From: Leucobacter komagatae | GTDB taxonomy: Bacteria > Actinomycetota > Actinomycetes > Actinomycetales > Microbacteriaceae | NCBI RefSeq assembly: GCF_000834055.1 | Contig: NZ_JXSQ01000001.1 | Coordinates: 1 to 64,000 of the forward strand | DNA: 64,000 bases | Direction: 5' to 3' | Notes under the pieces: generated by a model | Told to the model about the DNA's origin: nothing | Databases searched by the model: none | The model's input: only the letters and a program-made list of their open reading frames with translations | Made by a program: the position numbers and the translations under genes | Shown: positions 55,742 through 64,000 of the stretch, piece by piece | Position numbering within the stretch: position 1 is the stretch's first letter | Layout of the letters: every line of letters begins with the position of its first letter

Positions 55742-55810
55742 GCTAGCCGCCCTGGGATGCGGGAGCGGCGCCTCACGGCGCTTGCCAGCAGGGCGAGCGT
55801 CCGTGCCGGG

Positions 55811-55822
55811 TAGAGTGGGCGT
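55811..55822 (+). promoter_or_regulatory. Leaderless promoter of pgsA, -10 TAGAGT
   Basis: TAGAGT (55811-55816) is six bases before ATG 55823. Confidence 0.6.
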
Positions 55823-56428
55823 ATGAGCACTCAGGCGGTCACTGGCGCGAAGCCAAGCAATTGGAACGCCCCGAATATCATCACGATGGCGCGCATAGTC
55901 GCGACACCGTTCTTCCTGTGGCTGCTGCTCGCCGCTGGTGACAGTGTCGCGATGCGGTGGGGGGCCGCCGCCTTCTTTGTCATTGCGATCGCCACGGACG
56001 CGCTTGACGGCTACCTGGCCCGATCACGAGGGCTCATCACCGACCTCGGAAAACTCCTCGATCCGATCGCGGATAAGGCGCTCACCGGGGCGGCTCTTGT
56101 CGGGCTCGCGATCCTCGTCGAGCTGCCCTGGTGGATCGTTGCCCTGGTGCTTGTGCGTGAGATCGGCGTCACGATTCACCGACTGATGATTGCGGGCGAC
56201 GTTGTCGTTGCTGCTGCGTGGATGGGGAAGCTTAAGACGGTAGCGCAGTCCGTCGCAATCACTCTCGCACTCACCCCACTTGCGCATCTCGACGGGGCAA
56301 CAGGCACAATCTTCACGTGGCTGAACATCATCACGATGACGGTCGCGGTGCTGCTCACGCTCGCGAGCGGAATTGACTACATCATCGCCTATGTCCGGGG
56401 GCGAGGAACCGCGGCCCGCAATGCGTGA
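55823..56428 (+). CDS. pgsA: CDP-alcohol phosphatidyltransferase, PgsA type
   Basis: 201 residues with about five spans. The CDP-alcohol phosphotransferase motif DALDGYLARSRGLITDLGKLLDPIADK carries the metal-binding aspartates. Likely makes phosphatidylglycerol phosphate. Position before cinA, clgR and recA is conserved in actinobacteria. The 3' end overlaps cinA. Confidence 0.93.
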   Translation: MSTQAVTGAKPSNWNAPNIITMARIVATPFFLWLLLAAGDSVAMRWGAAAFFVIAIATDALDGYLARSRGLITDLGKLLDPIADKALTGAALVGLAILVELPWWIVALVLVREIGVTIHRLMIAGDVVVAAAWMGKLKTVAQSVAITLALTPLAHLDGATGTIFTWLNIITMTVAVLLTLASGIDYIIAYVRGRGTAARNA

Positions 56429-56996
56429 TGGTGGGGTGCTTGCTGCGGAGGTCGTCGCGCGCGCTGCTGCCCTGGGTGTTCGGATCGCGGCTGCAGAGTC
56501 ACTGACTGGCGGCTTGCTCTCCGCAGAGATCGTGTCCGTTCCTGGCGCCTCTCGGGTGTTCAGTGGGGGCGTGGTCGCATACGACACCGGGCTCAAGCAC
56601 ACACTGCTGGGAGTGGACGGGTCGCTGCTGCTGAAGCGCGGCCCCGTCGACGGCGAGGTGGCACGCCAGATGGCCGCGGGTGTACGCCTTGCGTGCGCCG
56701 TCCGAGGCGGCGGGAATGTGGCCGACGCCGGAGTTGTTGCAGCAGATGTCGGTATTGCGACGACGGGCGTGGCCGGCCCTGCTCCAGACCCACAGTCAGG
56801 TCAGCCTGCTGGGACGGTCTGGTTGGGGGTCAGTTCGCGACTGGGGGACCGGGCGGTGCTGCTGCCCGCAGCTGGGCTCGACCGGCCGGGAGTCCGCGAG
56901 GCTTCGGTTACCGGGGCACTCGAACTCGTGCTGGAGGAGCTGGAGGCTCTTGCGGCCTCGAGCCACAGTGTTTCCCTGGAAAACCCTGAGAATTAG
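56421..56996 (+). CDS. cinA: CinA family protein (nicotinamide-nucleotide amidase domain)
   Basis: 191 residues, only the C-terminal amidohydrolase domain of CinA (AAESLTGGLLSAEIVSVPGASRVFSGGVVAYD, ATTGVAGPAP), without the N-terminal MoaB-like domain. It hydrolyses nicotinamide mononucleotide in other bacteria. ATG 56421 overlaps the end of pgsA, with GAGGAA upstream; an earlier ATG at 56391 is possible. Confidence 0.9.
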   Translation: MRDGGVLAAEVVARAAALGVRIAAAESLTGGLLSAEIVSVPGASRVFSGGVVAYDTGLKHTLLGVDGSLLLKRGPVDGEVARQMAAGVRLACAVRGGGNVADAGVVAADVGIATTGVAGPAPDPQSGQPAGTVWLGVSSRLGDRAVLLPAAGLDRPGVREASVTGALELVLEELEALAASSHSVSLENPEN

Positions 56997-57072
56997 CAAA
57001 AACCTGAGCGTACCCGACTCAAGTTCAGGAGTTTTCGGGAATAGACCGGGTAGTCTCTTGGTTGTTCCCAGT

Positions 57073-57087
57073 GTCACGATAAGTGAC
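57073..57087. promoter_or_regulatory. Short dyad upstream of clgR
   Basis: GTCAC (57073-57077) and GTGAC (57083-57087) with a 5-base spacer lie about 80 bases before clgR; a second dyad, CGACC-gagg-GGTCG (57131-57143), is nearer. Candidate control sites, since clgR genes are often stress-induced. Confidence 0.3.
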
Positions 57088-57165
57088 GGCGAGTGCCGAA
57101 TCGGTGTTTGCCGGGTAAAGTAACATGCACGACCGAGGGGTCGCGCAGATTCAAGGAGGTTGCAC

Positions 57166-57489
57166 ATGCTGCTAGTACGTCAAGAAATTGGTGATGTGCT
57201 TCGCGACTTCCGTCTGCAGAAGGGGCGGACGCTCCGACAGGTGGCCGGCGACGCAAGCGTGGCGCTTGGATACCTCAGCGAGGTAGAGCGCGGGCAGAAG
57301 GAAGCGTCAAGCGAGATTCTCGCTGCTGTCGCAGATGCGTTGGACACCCCACTCTCGGTGATTCTTGGCGAGGTGAGTGAACGCCTCGCGATTGTCGAAG
57401 GACTCGCTCTCCCCATGCCGAGTCGCGTACCAGACACGGTTCCCGTCGATCTCGTTTCCGGTTACGGTTCCGAGCTCGTTTCCCGCTAG
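57166..57489 (+). CDS. clgR: XRE-family regulator ClgR
   Basis: 107 residues. HTH-3 domain (about 8-65): [58 protein letters not shown], a near-typical ClgR sequence. ClgR activates clp protease and other stress genes in actinobacteria. ATG 57166 follows AAGGAGG; the TTG at 57160 is less likely. The place between cinA and recA is the usual one. Confidence 0.9.
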   Translation: MLLVRQEIGDVLRDFRLQKGRTLRQVAGDASVALGYLSEVERGQKEASSEILAAVADALDTPLSVILGEVSERLAIVEGLALPMPSRVPDTVPVDLVSGYGSELVSR

Positions 57490-57495
57490 CGGGTT

Positions 57496-57720
57496 ATGCG
57501 TCATCGCGCTTTCCGCACGGCGGTAGCCGAGGAATTTGGCGAGGCGCACTCCGGGGTCTTGCTGCGCGACTATTGGCTCGCGACTCTCGGCTCGACACCG
57601 GATGATGCCCTTGCGAGAGGCGTGTCCCCACGCGATGTGTGGGACGCGCTCTGCTCCGAGTTTGACGTCCCCGAGTCCCGCCGCCATGGCCGTGGGCTCA
57701 GCGATCCACAGGAAAAATGA
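57496..57720 (+). CDS. DUF3046 family protein
   Basis: 74 residues. FRTAVAEEFGEAHSGVLLRDYWLATLGSTPDDALARGVSPRDVWDALCSEFDVP matches the DUF3046 proteins encoded just before recA in many actinobacteria. Soluble; function unknown. Starts six bases after the clgR stop with no clear ribosome site except GCGGG, so likely coupled to clgR. Confidence 0.85.
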   Translation: MRHRAFRTAVAEEFGEAHSGVLLRDYWLATLGSTPDDALARGVSPRDVWDALCSEFDVPESRRHGRGLSDPQEK

Positions 57721-57751
57721 CCCCATTGCGCGACACGCCGTCGCGCCGTAT

Positions 57752-57767
57752 TCGAAGATGTGTTCGA
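57752..57767. promoter_or_regulatory. SOS box (LexA site) upstream of recA
   Basis: TCGAAGATGTGTTCGA matches the actinobacterial LexA consensus TCGAAC-N4-GTTCGA with one mismatch. It lies about 200 bases before recA and just before a possible -10 (TTATCT, 57775-57780), so LexA would repress recA. Confidence 0.8.
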
Positions 57768-57823
57768 AGAGTGTTATCTTCGTCCACAGGTAGCAAACTG
57801 GTCTGCTGTATCCACAGTCCGGT

Positions 57824-57848
57824 GCCTCCGACGCTCAATGTCGGAGGC
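57824..57848 (+). other. Hairpin in the recA leader
   Basis: The perfect 9-bp arms GCCTCCGAC (57824-57832) and GTCGGAGGC (57840-57848) have a 7-base loop, within the roughly 190-base leader. No T-run. A TAGGGT (57855-57860) just after could be a second -10. Confidence 0.45.
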
Positions 57849-57966
57849 CCGGTCTAGGGTCTGAAGTCAGGGAGATACCCAGCCTTGTCAGCATCGAGAG
57901 CGATGCAGTGACAGTCGGTAGGCAGCAACTCAGCGGTCAGTCCGCGCGAATACGAAGGAAGTCATC

Positions 57967-59097
57967 ATGGCAGCACCAAAAGATCGCGAAAAGGCCCTCG
58001 AATCGGCCCTCGCCCTCATCGACCGCCAGTTCGGCAAGGGCGCGATCATGCGCATGGGGAGCCAGGAGCGGGCCGCGGTTGAGGTGATCCCGACCGGTTC
58101 CGTTGCGCTGGATGTTGCGCTCGGCATTGGAGGGCTTCCCCGCGGGCGCATCATTGAAATCTACGGCCCCGAGTCCTCCGGTAAGACGACGTTGACGCTG
58201 CACGCGATTGCAAATGCGCAGCGCGCAGGTGGCATCGCGGCGTTCATTGACGCTGAGCACGCGCTCGACCCCGAGTACGCAAAGAAGCTTGGCGTCGACA
58301 TTGACGCGCTGCTGGTTGCCCAGCCAGACACCGGTGAGCAGGCGCTGGAAATCGCTGACATGCTCATTCGTTCCGGATCAGTGGATCTCGTCGTCATTGA
58401 CTCGGTTGCCGCCCTCGTTCCGAAGGCGGAAATCGATGGTGACATGGGCGACAGCCACGTTGGCCTGCAGGCGCGACTGATGTCGCAGGCGCTTCGAAAG
58501 ATCACCGGCAGCTTGAGCACCACAAAGACCACCGCAATCTTCATCAACCAGCTCCGCGAGAAGATTGGCGTGTTCTTCGGCAGCCCTGAGACGACCTCTG
58601 GTGGCAAGGCGCTGAAGTTCTACGCCTCCGTGCGCCTCGATATTCGCCGCATCCAGACCCTTAAGGACGGGCAGGACGCGGTGGGCAACCGTACCCGTGT
58701 GAAGGTTGTGAAGAACAAGATGGCTCCGCCCTTCAAGCAGGCAGAGTTCGACATCCTCTACGGCACTGGCATCTCCCGCGAGGGCTCACTCATCGACTAC
58801 GGCGTTGAGCACGGCCTCGTGAAGAAGAGCGGTGCCTGGTACACCTACGACGGTGACCAGCTCGGCCAGGGCATGGAGAACGCACGCCGCTTCCTCATCG
58901 CGAACCCGGAAACCGCGCTCGAGATCGAAGAAAAGATCTTGACCAAGCTCGGTGTCAACGGGCGCACAGAAGAAGAGCCAGCCGAGGCCGCAGCTCCCGC
59001 GAAAACTGATGCTCCCGCGAAGACGAGCGCACAGGCGAAGGCACAAGCAGCGGTCAAGGCGCAGGGCAAGGGCGACGAACTCGCAGCGAGCGCGTAG
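57967..59097 (+). CDS. recA: Recombinase RecA
   Basis: 376 residues. Walker [47 protein letters not shown], and the Ala/Lys-rich C-terminal tail. Catalyses strand exchange and LexA self-cleavage. No intein. ATG 57967 follows GAAGGAAG. recX follows after two bases. Confidence 0.98.
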   Translation: MAAPKDREKALESALALIDRQFGKGAIMRMGSQERAAVEVIPTGSVALDVALGIGGLPRGRIIEIYGPESSGKTTLTLHAIANAQRAGGIAAFIDAEHALDPEYAKKLGVDIDALLVAQPDTGEQALEIADMLIRSGSVDLVVIDSVAALVPKAEIDGDMGDSHVGLQARLMSQALRKITGSLSTTKTTAIFINQLREKIGVFFGSPETTSGGKALKFYASVRLDIRRIQTLKDGQDAVGNRTRVKVVKNKMAPPFKQAEFDILYGTGISREGSLIDYGVEHGLVKKSGAWYTYDGDQLGQGMENARRFLIANPETALEIEEKILTKLGVNGRTEEEPAEAAAPAKTDAPAKTSAQAKAQAAVKAQGKGDELAASA

Positions 59098-59099
59098 CC

Positions 59100-60041
59100 A
59101 TGGCCGTCAGGTTCCTTCCCCCTCCCGAGGAGCGCCCGAAGCCGCAACGTGAGGAACGAGGAGATCTCGCCGAGGTCATCGAGTTCCGCAGCAAGCTACG
59201 TCGGCCCGCGCCGGCGTCCGCGTGGGCTGCTGAGCCGGCTCCGGCGAACTCCGAAGGCGGGGATGCCGGCAGCAGCGACGAACCGGGGTCGTGGGCTCCA
59301 GCGCCCGAGGCCGCCGACGAGCGGCCCGAGGCTGAGGCGACGGGGAAGGAGCCAGCGGCAGGCGCTGCCGGCGCCCAGCGCAGCTGGGCGCGGCTCATCG
59401 AGGTGCCGTTTGGTGCGCCTCGAGCGGCTCGCCCCTCGTCCGCCGAGGCGCCAGCGACCGCTTCTCCCTGGGCCAACGACCTCGAGGGCGCACAGGCCGG
59501 TGAACCGCACGCGGCCGCCGTCGAAGACGAACTCATCGATGACGGCCCCACCGCCTACGAGACTGCCGTGAAGCTGCTCGCTCGGCGAGCGTTGTCGAGC
59601 GGTGAGCTGCAGCGCGCCCTCATCGCCGCAGGGCACCCAGAGATTGACGCGGAGGAGGCCGTCGCGCGCTGCGAGGAGTCGCTGTACCTCGACGATGATG
59701 ACCTCGCCACGACGGTCGCGACAAAGCTTCGCGAATCGAAGGGAGAAAGTAAGGCCCGCATCAGACAAAAGCTCCGCGAACGCCACCTCCCTGACACCGC
59801 GATTGAAGCGGCTCTCGACGGGCTTGACGACGAGGCGGAGTTGGAACTGCTCACACAAACCGCCGTCGATCGTGCGCGGCGCATGACGGGGCTTGATCGT
59901 CAGACGGCTGAACGCCGACTCCTCGGTTTTCTCGCCAGGCGCGGCTGGTCTGGAGAGCGGGCCACGCGAGCGGCACGGGAGGCGCTCGACGGCACCACCG
60001 GCGGCGCCCGCGGTGGTCGCGGCACGGTCCGCTTCAACTGA
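59100..60041 (+). CDS. recX: RecX regulator with long N-terminal extension
   Basis: 313 residues, about twice the usual RecX. The C-terminal 160 residues are the RecX three-helix repeats ([86 protein letters not shown]). The N-terminal 150 residues are Pro/Ala/Glu-rich and disordered. RecX limits RecA filaments. Starts two bases after recA. Confidence 0.9.
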   Translation: MAVRFLPPPEERPKPQREERGDLAEVIEFRSKLRRPAPASAWAAEPAPANSEGGDAGSSDEPGSWAPAPEAADERPEAEATGKEPAAGAAGAQRSWARLIEVPFGAPRAARPSSAEAPATASPWANDLEGAQAGEPHAAAVEDELIDDGPTAYETAVKLLARRALSSGELQRALIAAGHPEIDAEEAVARCEESLYLDDDDLATTVATKLRESKGESKARIRQKLRERHLPDTAIEAALDGLDDEAELELLTQTAVDRARRMTGLDRQTAERRLLGFLARRGWSGERATRAAREALDGTTGGARGGRGTVRFN

Positions 60042-60074
60042 GTGCTGGCGTCGGAACCGGACGGTCGGCGCGGG

Positions 60075-60087
60075 TAGAATCGGTGCC
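60075..60087 (+). promoter_or_regulatory. Leaderless promoter of miaB, -10 TAGAAT
   Basis: TAGAAT (60075-60080) is seven bases before ATG 60088. Confidence 0.6.
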
Positions 60088-61626
60088 ATGCCTACCGTCG
60101 AAGCAGTGAAGATCGAATCCTCGCCAGCCGCGATCCGCCCTGACGGCTCGCCGCGCAGCTACACGGTGCGCACACTCGGCTGTCAGATGAACGTCCACGA
60201 CTCCGAGCGAATGTCTGGCTCGCTCGAGGCCGCAGGATACGTCGCAGCTGACAGCGCTGATGATGCAGACGTGTACGTCATCAACACGTGCGCCGTCCGC
60301 GAAAACGCGGCGAACAAGCTCTACGGCAACCTCGGCATGCTCGCGGCGGTGAAGCGTGAGCGCGCCGGTATGCAGATCGCCGTCGGCGGCTGCCTCGCTC
60401 AGAAGGACCAGGGCGATATCGTCGAGAAGGCGCCCTGGGTTGACGTCGTGTTCGGCACTCACAACATGGGTTCCCTCCCCACCCTGCTTGAGCGCGCGCG
60501 ACACAACGAGGAGGCGCAGGTCGAGATCCTCGAGGCACTCGAGGTGTTCCCGTCAACGCTTCCGACGAAGCGCGACTCCGCGTCGAGCGGCTGGGTATCG
60601 ATCTCCGTCGGCTGCAACAACACGTGCACGTTCTGCATCGTCCCCTCACTCCGCGGCAAGGAGAAAGACCGGAGGCCTGGCGACATCCTCGCCGAGGTGC
60701 AGGCCCTCGTCGACGACGGCGCCATCGAGGTGACGCTCCTCGGCCAGAACGTCAACACCTACGGCGTCGAGTTCGGCGACCGTCAGGCATTCGGCAAGCT
60801 GCTGCGCGCGATGGGCGAGATTGACGGGCTCGAGCGCGTGCGCTTCACGAGCCCGCACCCCGCAGCGTTTACCGACGACGTCATCGCTGCGATGGCCGAG
60901 ACGCACAACGTGATGCCCTCGCTGCACATGCCGCTGCAGTCAGGTTCCGACACGGTCCTCAAGGCGATGCGCAGGTCGTACCGCTCGAAGAAGTTCCTCG
61001 GCATCCTGGACGACGTTCGGGCCCGTATCCCGGGAGCTGCGATCACCACCGACATCATCGTTGGGTTCCCCGGGGAGACCGAGGAAGACTTCGAGGACAC
61101 CCTCAGGGTCGTCGAGGCGTCGCGGTTCGCGAGCGCGTTTACGTTCCAGTACTCGATCCGCCCAGGCACCCCTGCCGCCACAATGGACCACCAGATCCCC
61201 AAGGAGGTCGTGCAGGAGCGCTACGAGCGGCTCGCCGCGCTGCAGGAGCGCATCTCGCTCGAAGAGAACCAGGCGCAGATCGGACACACGGTTGAGGTGC
61301 TTGTCCAGGCGAGCGAGGGACGCAAGGACGGTGCGACGCTGCGCCTGTCCGGCCGCGCGCCAGACAACCGCCTCGTGCACTTCGCGGTTCCCAATGGCGC
61401 GGACGAGCCGCGTCCGGGTGACACGGTCAAGGCCACGATCACGGCGGCCGCACCGCACTTCCTCATTGCAGACGACACCGCGGCCTACGCGGTCCGGCGC
61501 ACGCGAGCTGGCGACGCGTGGGATCGCCGGCAGGCCGAGAGCTGCGGGGTGCCTGCTGGCACCGCTGCGGCGAGCGGCGGCCGCGCCGTGAACCTCGGGC
61601 TCCCGACGCTGCGCATCGGCGAGTAG
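60088..61626 (+). CDS. miaB: tRNA methylthiotransferase MiaB
   Basis: 512 residues. N-terminal UPF0004 domain with Cys32, Cys68 and Cys102 (LGCQMN, NTCAV, GGCLA), radical-SAM cluster GCNNTCTFC (Cys176, Cys180, Cys183), C-terminal TRAM domain ([17 protein letters not shown]). Adds methylthio to isopentenyl-A37 of tRNAs. Leaderless ATG; the longer upstream frame overlaps recX and is rejected. Its stop overlaps miaA. Confidence 0.96.
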   Translation: MPTVEAVKIESSPAAIRPDGSPRSYTVRTLGCQMNVHDSERMSGSLEAAGYVAADSADDADVYVINTCAVRENAANKLYGNLGMLAAVKRERAGMQIAVGGCLAQKDQGDIVEKAPWVDVVFGTHNMGSLPTLLERARHNEEAQVEILEALEVFPSTLPTKRDSASSGWVSISVGCNNTCTFCIVPSLRGKEKDRRPGDILAEVQALVDDGAIEVTLLGQNVNTYGVEFGDRQAFGKLLRAMGEIDGLERVRFTSPHPAAFTDDVIAAMAETHNVMPSLHMPLQSGSDTVLKAMRRSYRSKKFLGILDDVRARIPGAAITTDIIVGFPGETEEDFEDTLRVVEASRFASAFTFQYSIRPGTPAATMDHQIPKEVVQERYERLAALQERISLEENQAQIGHTVEVLVQASEGRKDGATLRLSGRAPDNRLVHFAVPNGADEPRPGDTVKATITAAAPHFLIADDTAAYAVRRTRAGDAWDRRQAESCGVPAGTAAASGGRAVNLGLPTLRIGE

Positions 61627-62570
61627 TGGCAACACTGTGGGCCGTTGTCGGTGCGACGGGCACCGGAAAGTCCGAGGCCTCACTCGACCTCGCTGAGCGC
61701 CTCGCTGCCGCAACGGGCGAGCAGCCCGAGATCGTGAACGCCGACGCCATGCAGCTCTACCGTGGCATGGACATCGGCACCGCCAAACTCCCTGAGGGAG
61801 AGCGGCGGGGGATCCGCCACCACCTTTTCGACGCCTTCGAGCCCCACGAGGAGGCGACGGTGGCCCGCTACCAGCCCGAGGCGAGGGCGCGGATCGCTGA
61901 GATTCTCGCCAGCGGGGCCGATGCGATCCTCGTCGGGGGCTCGGGCCTGTACGTCTCGAGTGTGGTCTTCGACTTCCAGTTCCCGCCCCGCGATGAGGCT
62001 GTGCGAGCGGGCCTCGAGGCTGACCTTGAGTCGAGCGGCGTTGCGAGCCTCGTCGAACGCTTGCGCGCGCTCGCGCCCGACGTGGCGGACGCGGTTGACA
62101 AGCGAAACCCGCGGCGCGTTGTGCGCGCGCTCGAGGTCGCGCTGCTCGGCGGAGACGCACGCGTCACGCTTCCGAGCGAGCCCGAGCACTGGTCCGCGGG
62201 TGACGCGCACGACGCGACCCGCATTCTCGGTGTGGCGTGCGCGCGAGAGGTGCTCACCGAACGGCTCGATCGCCGAGTTGAGGGGATGTGGGCTGGGGGC
62301 ATGCTTTCGGAGGTGCGCGGGCTCCTTCCGAAAGGCCTTGAGCAGGGCAAGACCGCTAGCCGGGCGATCGGCTACGCTCAGGCGCTCGCCCAGCTGCGTG
62401 GCGAACTGAGTGAATCCGACGCGATTGCCGAGACGCAGGCCCTGACTCGGCGTTACGCACGTCGGCAGGTCAGTTGGTTCAAACGCTACCCGGCCGTGCA
62501 CTGGATCGACCAGACGGCAGGGCGGGATACCGCCGCACTCGACGCACTCGTGGATGAAGCTCCGCGCTAG
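61626..62570 (+). CDS. miaA: tRNA dimethylallyltransferase MiaA
   Basis: 314 residues. P-loop GATGTGKSE, DAMQLYRGMDIGTAK, and DKRNPRRVVRALEV. Transfers dimethylallyl to A37, making the substrate of MiaB. GTG 61626 shares its first base with the last base of the miaB stop (TAGTG), so the two are coupled. Confidence 0.95.
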   Translation: MATLWAVVGATGTGKSEASLDLAERLAAATGEQPEIVNADAMQLYRGMDIGTAKLPEGERRGIRHHLFDAFEPHEEATVARYQPEARARIAEILASGADAILVGGSGLYVSSVVFDFQFPPRDEAVRAGLEADLESSGVASLVERLRALAPDVADAVDKRNPRRVVRALEVALLGGDARVTLPSEPEHWSAGDAHDATRILGVACAREVLTERLDRRVEGMWAGGMLSEVRGLLPKGLEQGKTASRAIGYAQALAQLRGELSESDAIAETQALTRRYARRQVSWFKRYPAVHWIDQTAGRDTAALDALVDEAPR

Positions 62571-62756
62571 CCGCGGCTGGATGCCGCCCGCCGACCGGGG
62601 GACCGGGGTCGGTAATCTCGCAGCGCGACTCGGTCGGTGCGGAACACCGGCCGGGCAGCGCACAACGTAGGTAATCTGCGATAGGTATCGAGATTTCGCC
62701 GGAAATCCTAAGAGTTATCGCAGTTTGCCTATATTGCGCTGCGGAGGGCCGGGGCG

Positions 62757-62826
62757 CTCACCGGGCAGGGGAGCCACAGCTACCGGGCAACGGCAACAGC
62801 TACCGGGCAGGGGAGCCGCAGCTACC
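62757..62826. repeat. Three imperfect repeats at the end of the membrane-protein gene
   Basis: Units of 20-22 bp beginning ACCGGGCA and ending CAGCT occur three times in tandem between 62760 and 62823, the middle one diverged (ACCGGGCAACGGCAACAGCT). They begin at the stop codon of the leftward gene. The remainder of the 251-base gap to miaA (62571-62756) holds nothing I recognise. Confidence 0.6.
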
Positions 62827-63922
62827 GCTTCGAGGAGCGGTACGATTCGAGAGCCCCGCTGCCTGCGGAGATCGCCCCGAAGAGCACCGCACCGATCGGC
62901 CAGACTATCCAGGAGTGGCTCCAGGCGTTGCCGATGAAGCTCCAGGCAAGGTAGATCACGACGAGCATCGGCCAGTAGAACGAGGCAATGACACCGATGA
63001 TGCTGCTGTCATCGCTGTCGGAGGCCCCGTCATCGGCTGTGAGCGTGAGCTGCTCAGCGGCGCTCTTGGCCCAACTCGCTGGCATGATGCACAGGATCCC
63101 GGCGGCCACGATGAAGAGGAGGATCACCACGCCGAACACGGTCCACGCCGCATGGTGCGGTGACCCCGTCATGCCGAGCGCGAGCGCGATCAGCGGGGTG
63201 GGGGACAGGATGAAGAGCAGTACCGCAAACTGCAGGCCCCTGAGGCGGCCAGCTTCGTGTTGCTTGGCGAGGTCCGTTGCCCAGCGCGTTACACCGGGGT
63301 CCGCAGAGAAGCGGAGTGCGCTCACGCGAGCAAACTCAGAGACCGAGGCGCCTGTGCGCACGAGCATCACGACGCCGGTGGCGACGCATGCGAAAAGCAC
63401 GAGGATACCGATCAGGGTCGCCGTGCCCGCGGTGAGGCCGAGCTGTCCCTGCTGCGCGAGGGTGGGGAGCAGGATAACGGCCGAGGGCGAGACGACGAAC
63501 AGCGCAACGGCGAGGGCGCTGCGGTAGCGGGTCGTTTCACGTGCTGCGGCGTATCCGGTTGCCTCTGCCGTCGTGATCGGCGGGTACGCGTGTGCTGCGG
63601 CGGGCGCGGGTGCAGGTTGGGCCGTCACGTTCGCGGCAGCGGGGCTCGCGAGTGCTGGCTGCGTGAGCGCTGGATCGGGGTGTGGCGGCGCAATCTCAGG
63701 GTGGATCTCGCGGGAGATGCCGAGCACGGGCGCGAGCTCGTCCAGGTTGCCGAACTCGGTGATGACCTTGCCGACCGCCTCGTTCTCGGAGAGCCCGGCG
63801 GCTGTTGCCGCCGCGTACGCGTCCTCCATCATGGCCTGGAGCTCGGCTTTGGCCTCGAGCATCCTCGGGGTGACAGGGTATGCGCTAAACATGGTTTCGA
63901 GATAGGCGATGATGACGTTCAC
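62822..63922 (-). CDS. Permease-prefix-domain membrane protein
   Basis: 366 residues. The N-terminal part (about 1-70, VIIAYLETMFSAYPVTPRMLEAKAELQAMMEDAYAAA and ITEFGNLDELAPVLGI) is the permease prefix domain 1 often found after PadR regulators. A Pro/Ala-rich linker follows, then six or so hydrophobic spans. GTG 63922 is chosen for AAGGAGCC upstream and because its GTGA overlaps the stop of the gene entering from the right; the in-frame extension to 63973 overlaps that gene. Probably a membrane-stress or transport-related protein; no firm function. Confidence 0.75.
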   Translation of the reverse strand: MNVIIAYLETMFSAYPVTPRMLEAKAELQAMMEDAYAAATAAGLSENEAVGKVITEFGNLDELAPVLGISREIHPEIAPPHPDPALTQPALASPAAANVTAQPAPAPAAAHAYPPITTAEATGYAAARETTRYRSALAVALFVVSPSAVILLPTLAQQGQLGLTAGTATLIGILVLFACVATGVVMLVRTGASVSEFARVSALRFSADPGVTRWATDLAKQHEAGRLRGLQFAVLLFILSPTPLIALALGMTGSPHHAAWTVFGVVILLFIVAAGILCIMPASWAKSAAEQLTLTADDGASDSDDSSIIGVIASFYWPMLVVIYLAWSFIGNAWSHSWIVWPIGAVLFGAISAGSGALESYRSSKR

Positions 63923-64000
63923 GATGCGGCTCCTTCGACAAACCGGTCGACGACGGACTTTGTGACTTCCCATTCCGCGAGCTTTTGCTCGAGATGCTCG
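63919..64000 (-). CDS. 3' end of a regulator gene, probably PadR family (partial)
   Basis: The last 26 residues of a leftward frame running off the window edge, ending LEQKLAEWEVTKSVVDRFVEG and stop TGA (63919-63921). The stop overlaps the GTG of the permease-prefix gene. Such genes are usually preceded by a PadR-type regulator, which is why that family is suggested; the visible part alone does not prove it. Confidence 0.5.
   Translation of the reverse strand, partial: EHLEQKLAEWEVTKSVVDRFVEGAAS

Overview
The window is high-GC chromosomal DNA of an actinobacterium, most likely Microbacteriaceae and possibly Leucobacter (an inference from gene order and protein style, not from a search). Pointers are the order pgsA-cinA-clgR-DUF3046 gene-recA-recX-miaB-miaA, an actinobacterial-type SOS box before recA, heavy GTG start use, and many genes whose start codon lies 6-7 bases after a TAnnnT -10 box, meaning leaderless mRNAs.

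Layout. Bases 1-7600 are accessory: a small unknown protein, a sortase-anchored repeat surface protein with an LAATG motif, a DUF378 membrane protein, a leaderless 69-residue protein, a translationally coupled pair of unknown genes (405 and 156 residues), another unknown gene, a tRNA-Trp-like gene with a badly paired acceptor stem, a frameshifted phage-type zinc-ribbon gene, an AlpA/excisionase-like HTH gene with an upstream palindrome, and tRNA-Lys. Bases 7650-9700 hold nhaA and two small membrane proteins. Bases 9800-15000 hold the branched-chain amino acid genes ilvD, ilvB, ilvN, ilvC. Bases 15100-20800 hold a LysR regulator, a DapA-family lyase, an FMN-dependent 2-hydroxy-acid oxidase, a RidA protein and a complete amino-acid ABC transporter, probably one catabolic unit. 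Bases 20850-27000 hold a large secreted surface protein, helicase hrpB and a four-span membrane protein. Bases 27200-32300 hold a second catabolic unit: a second amino-acid-type ABC transporter, an acetoacetate-decarboxylase-fold protein lacking the usual second active-site lysine, a GntR/FCD regulator and an SDR dehydrogenase.

Bases 32300-64000 are mostly core: two small membrane proteins, serA, pnp with a structured leader (probably the Actino-pnp motif), a cysteine-bearing MarR/OhrR-type regulator divergent from a small membrane protein, an M16 peptidase, an ATP-grasp protein divergent from dapB with the two promoters interlocked, an APC permease, thyA-dfrA, dapA, RNase J, a FemA/B-like ligase, murJ, an M23 peptidase, ftsK, pgsA, cinA, clgR, a DUF3046 gene, recA, recX, miaB, miaA, and at the right edge a permease-prefix membrane protein preceded by the 3' end of a regulator gene.

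Functionally the core half joins lysine precursor synthesis (dapA, dapB), cell-wall assembly (FemA/B-like, murJ, M23), chromosome segregation (ftsK), nucleotide supply (thyA, dfrA), RNA decay (pnp, RNase J) and DNA repair (recA, recX). The most unusual material is the leaderless promoter grammar, the interlocked dapB promoter pair, the coupled unknown gene pair at 3463-5147, the phage remnant near 5750-7200 and the two substrate-unknown catabolic cassettes.
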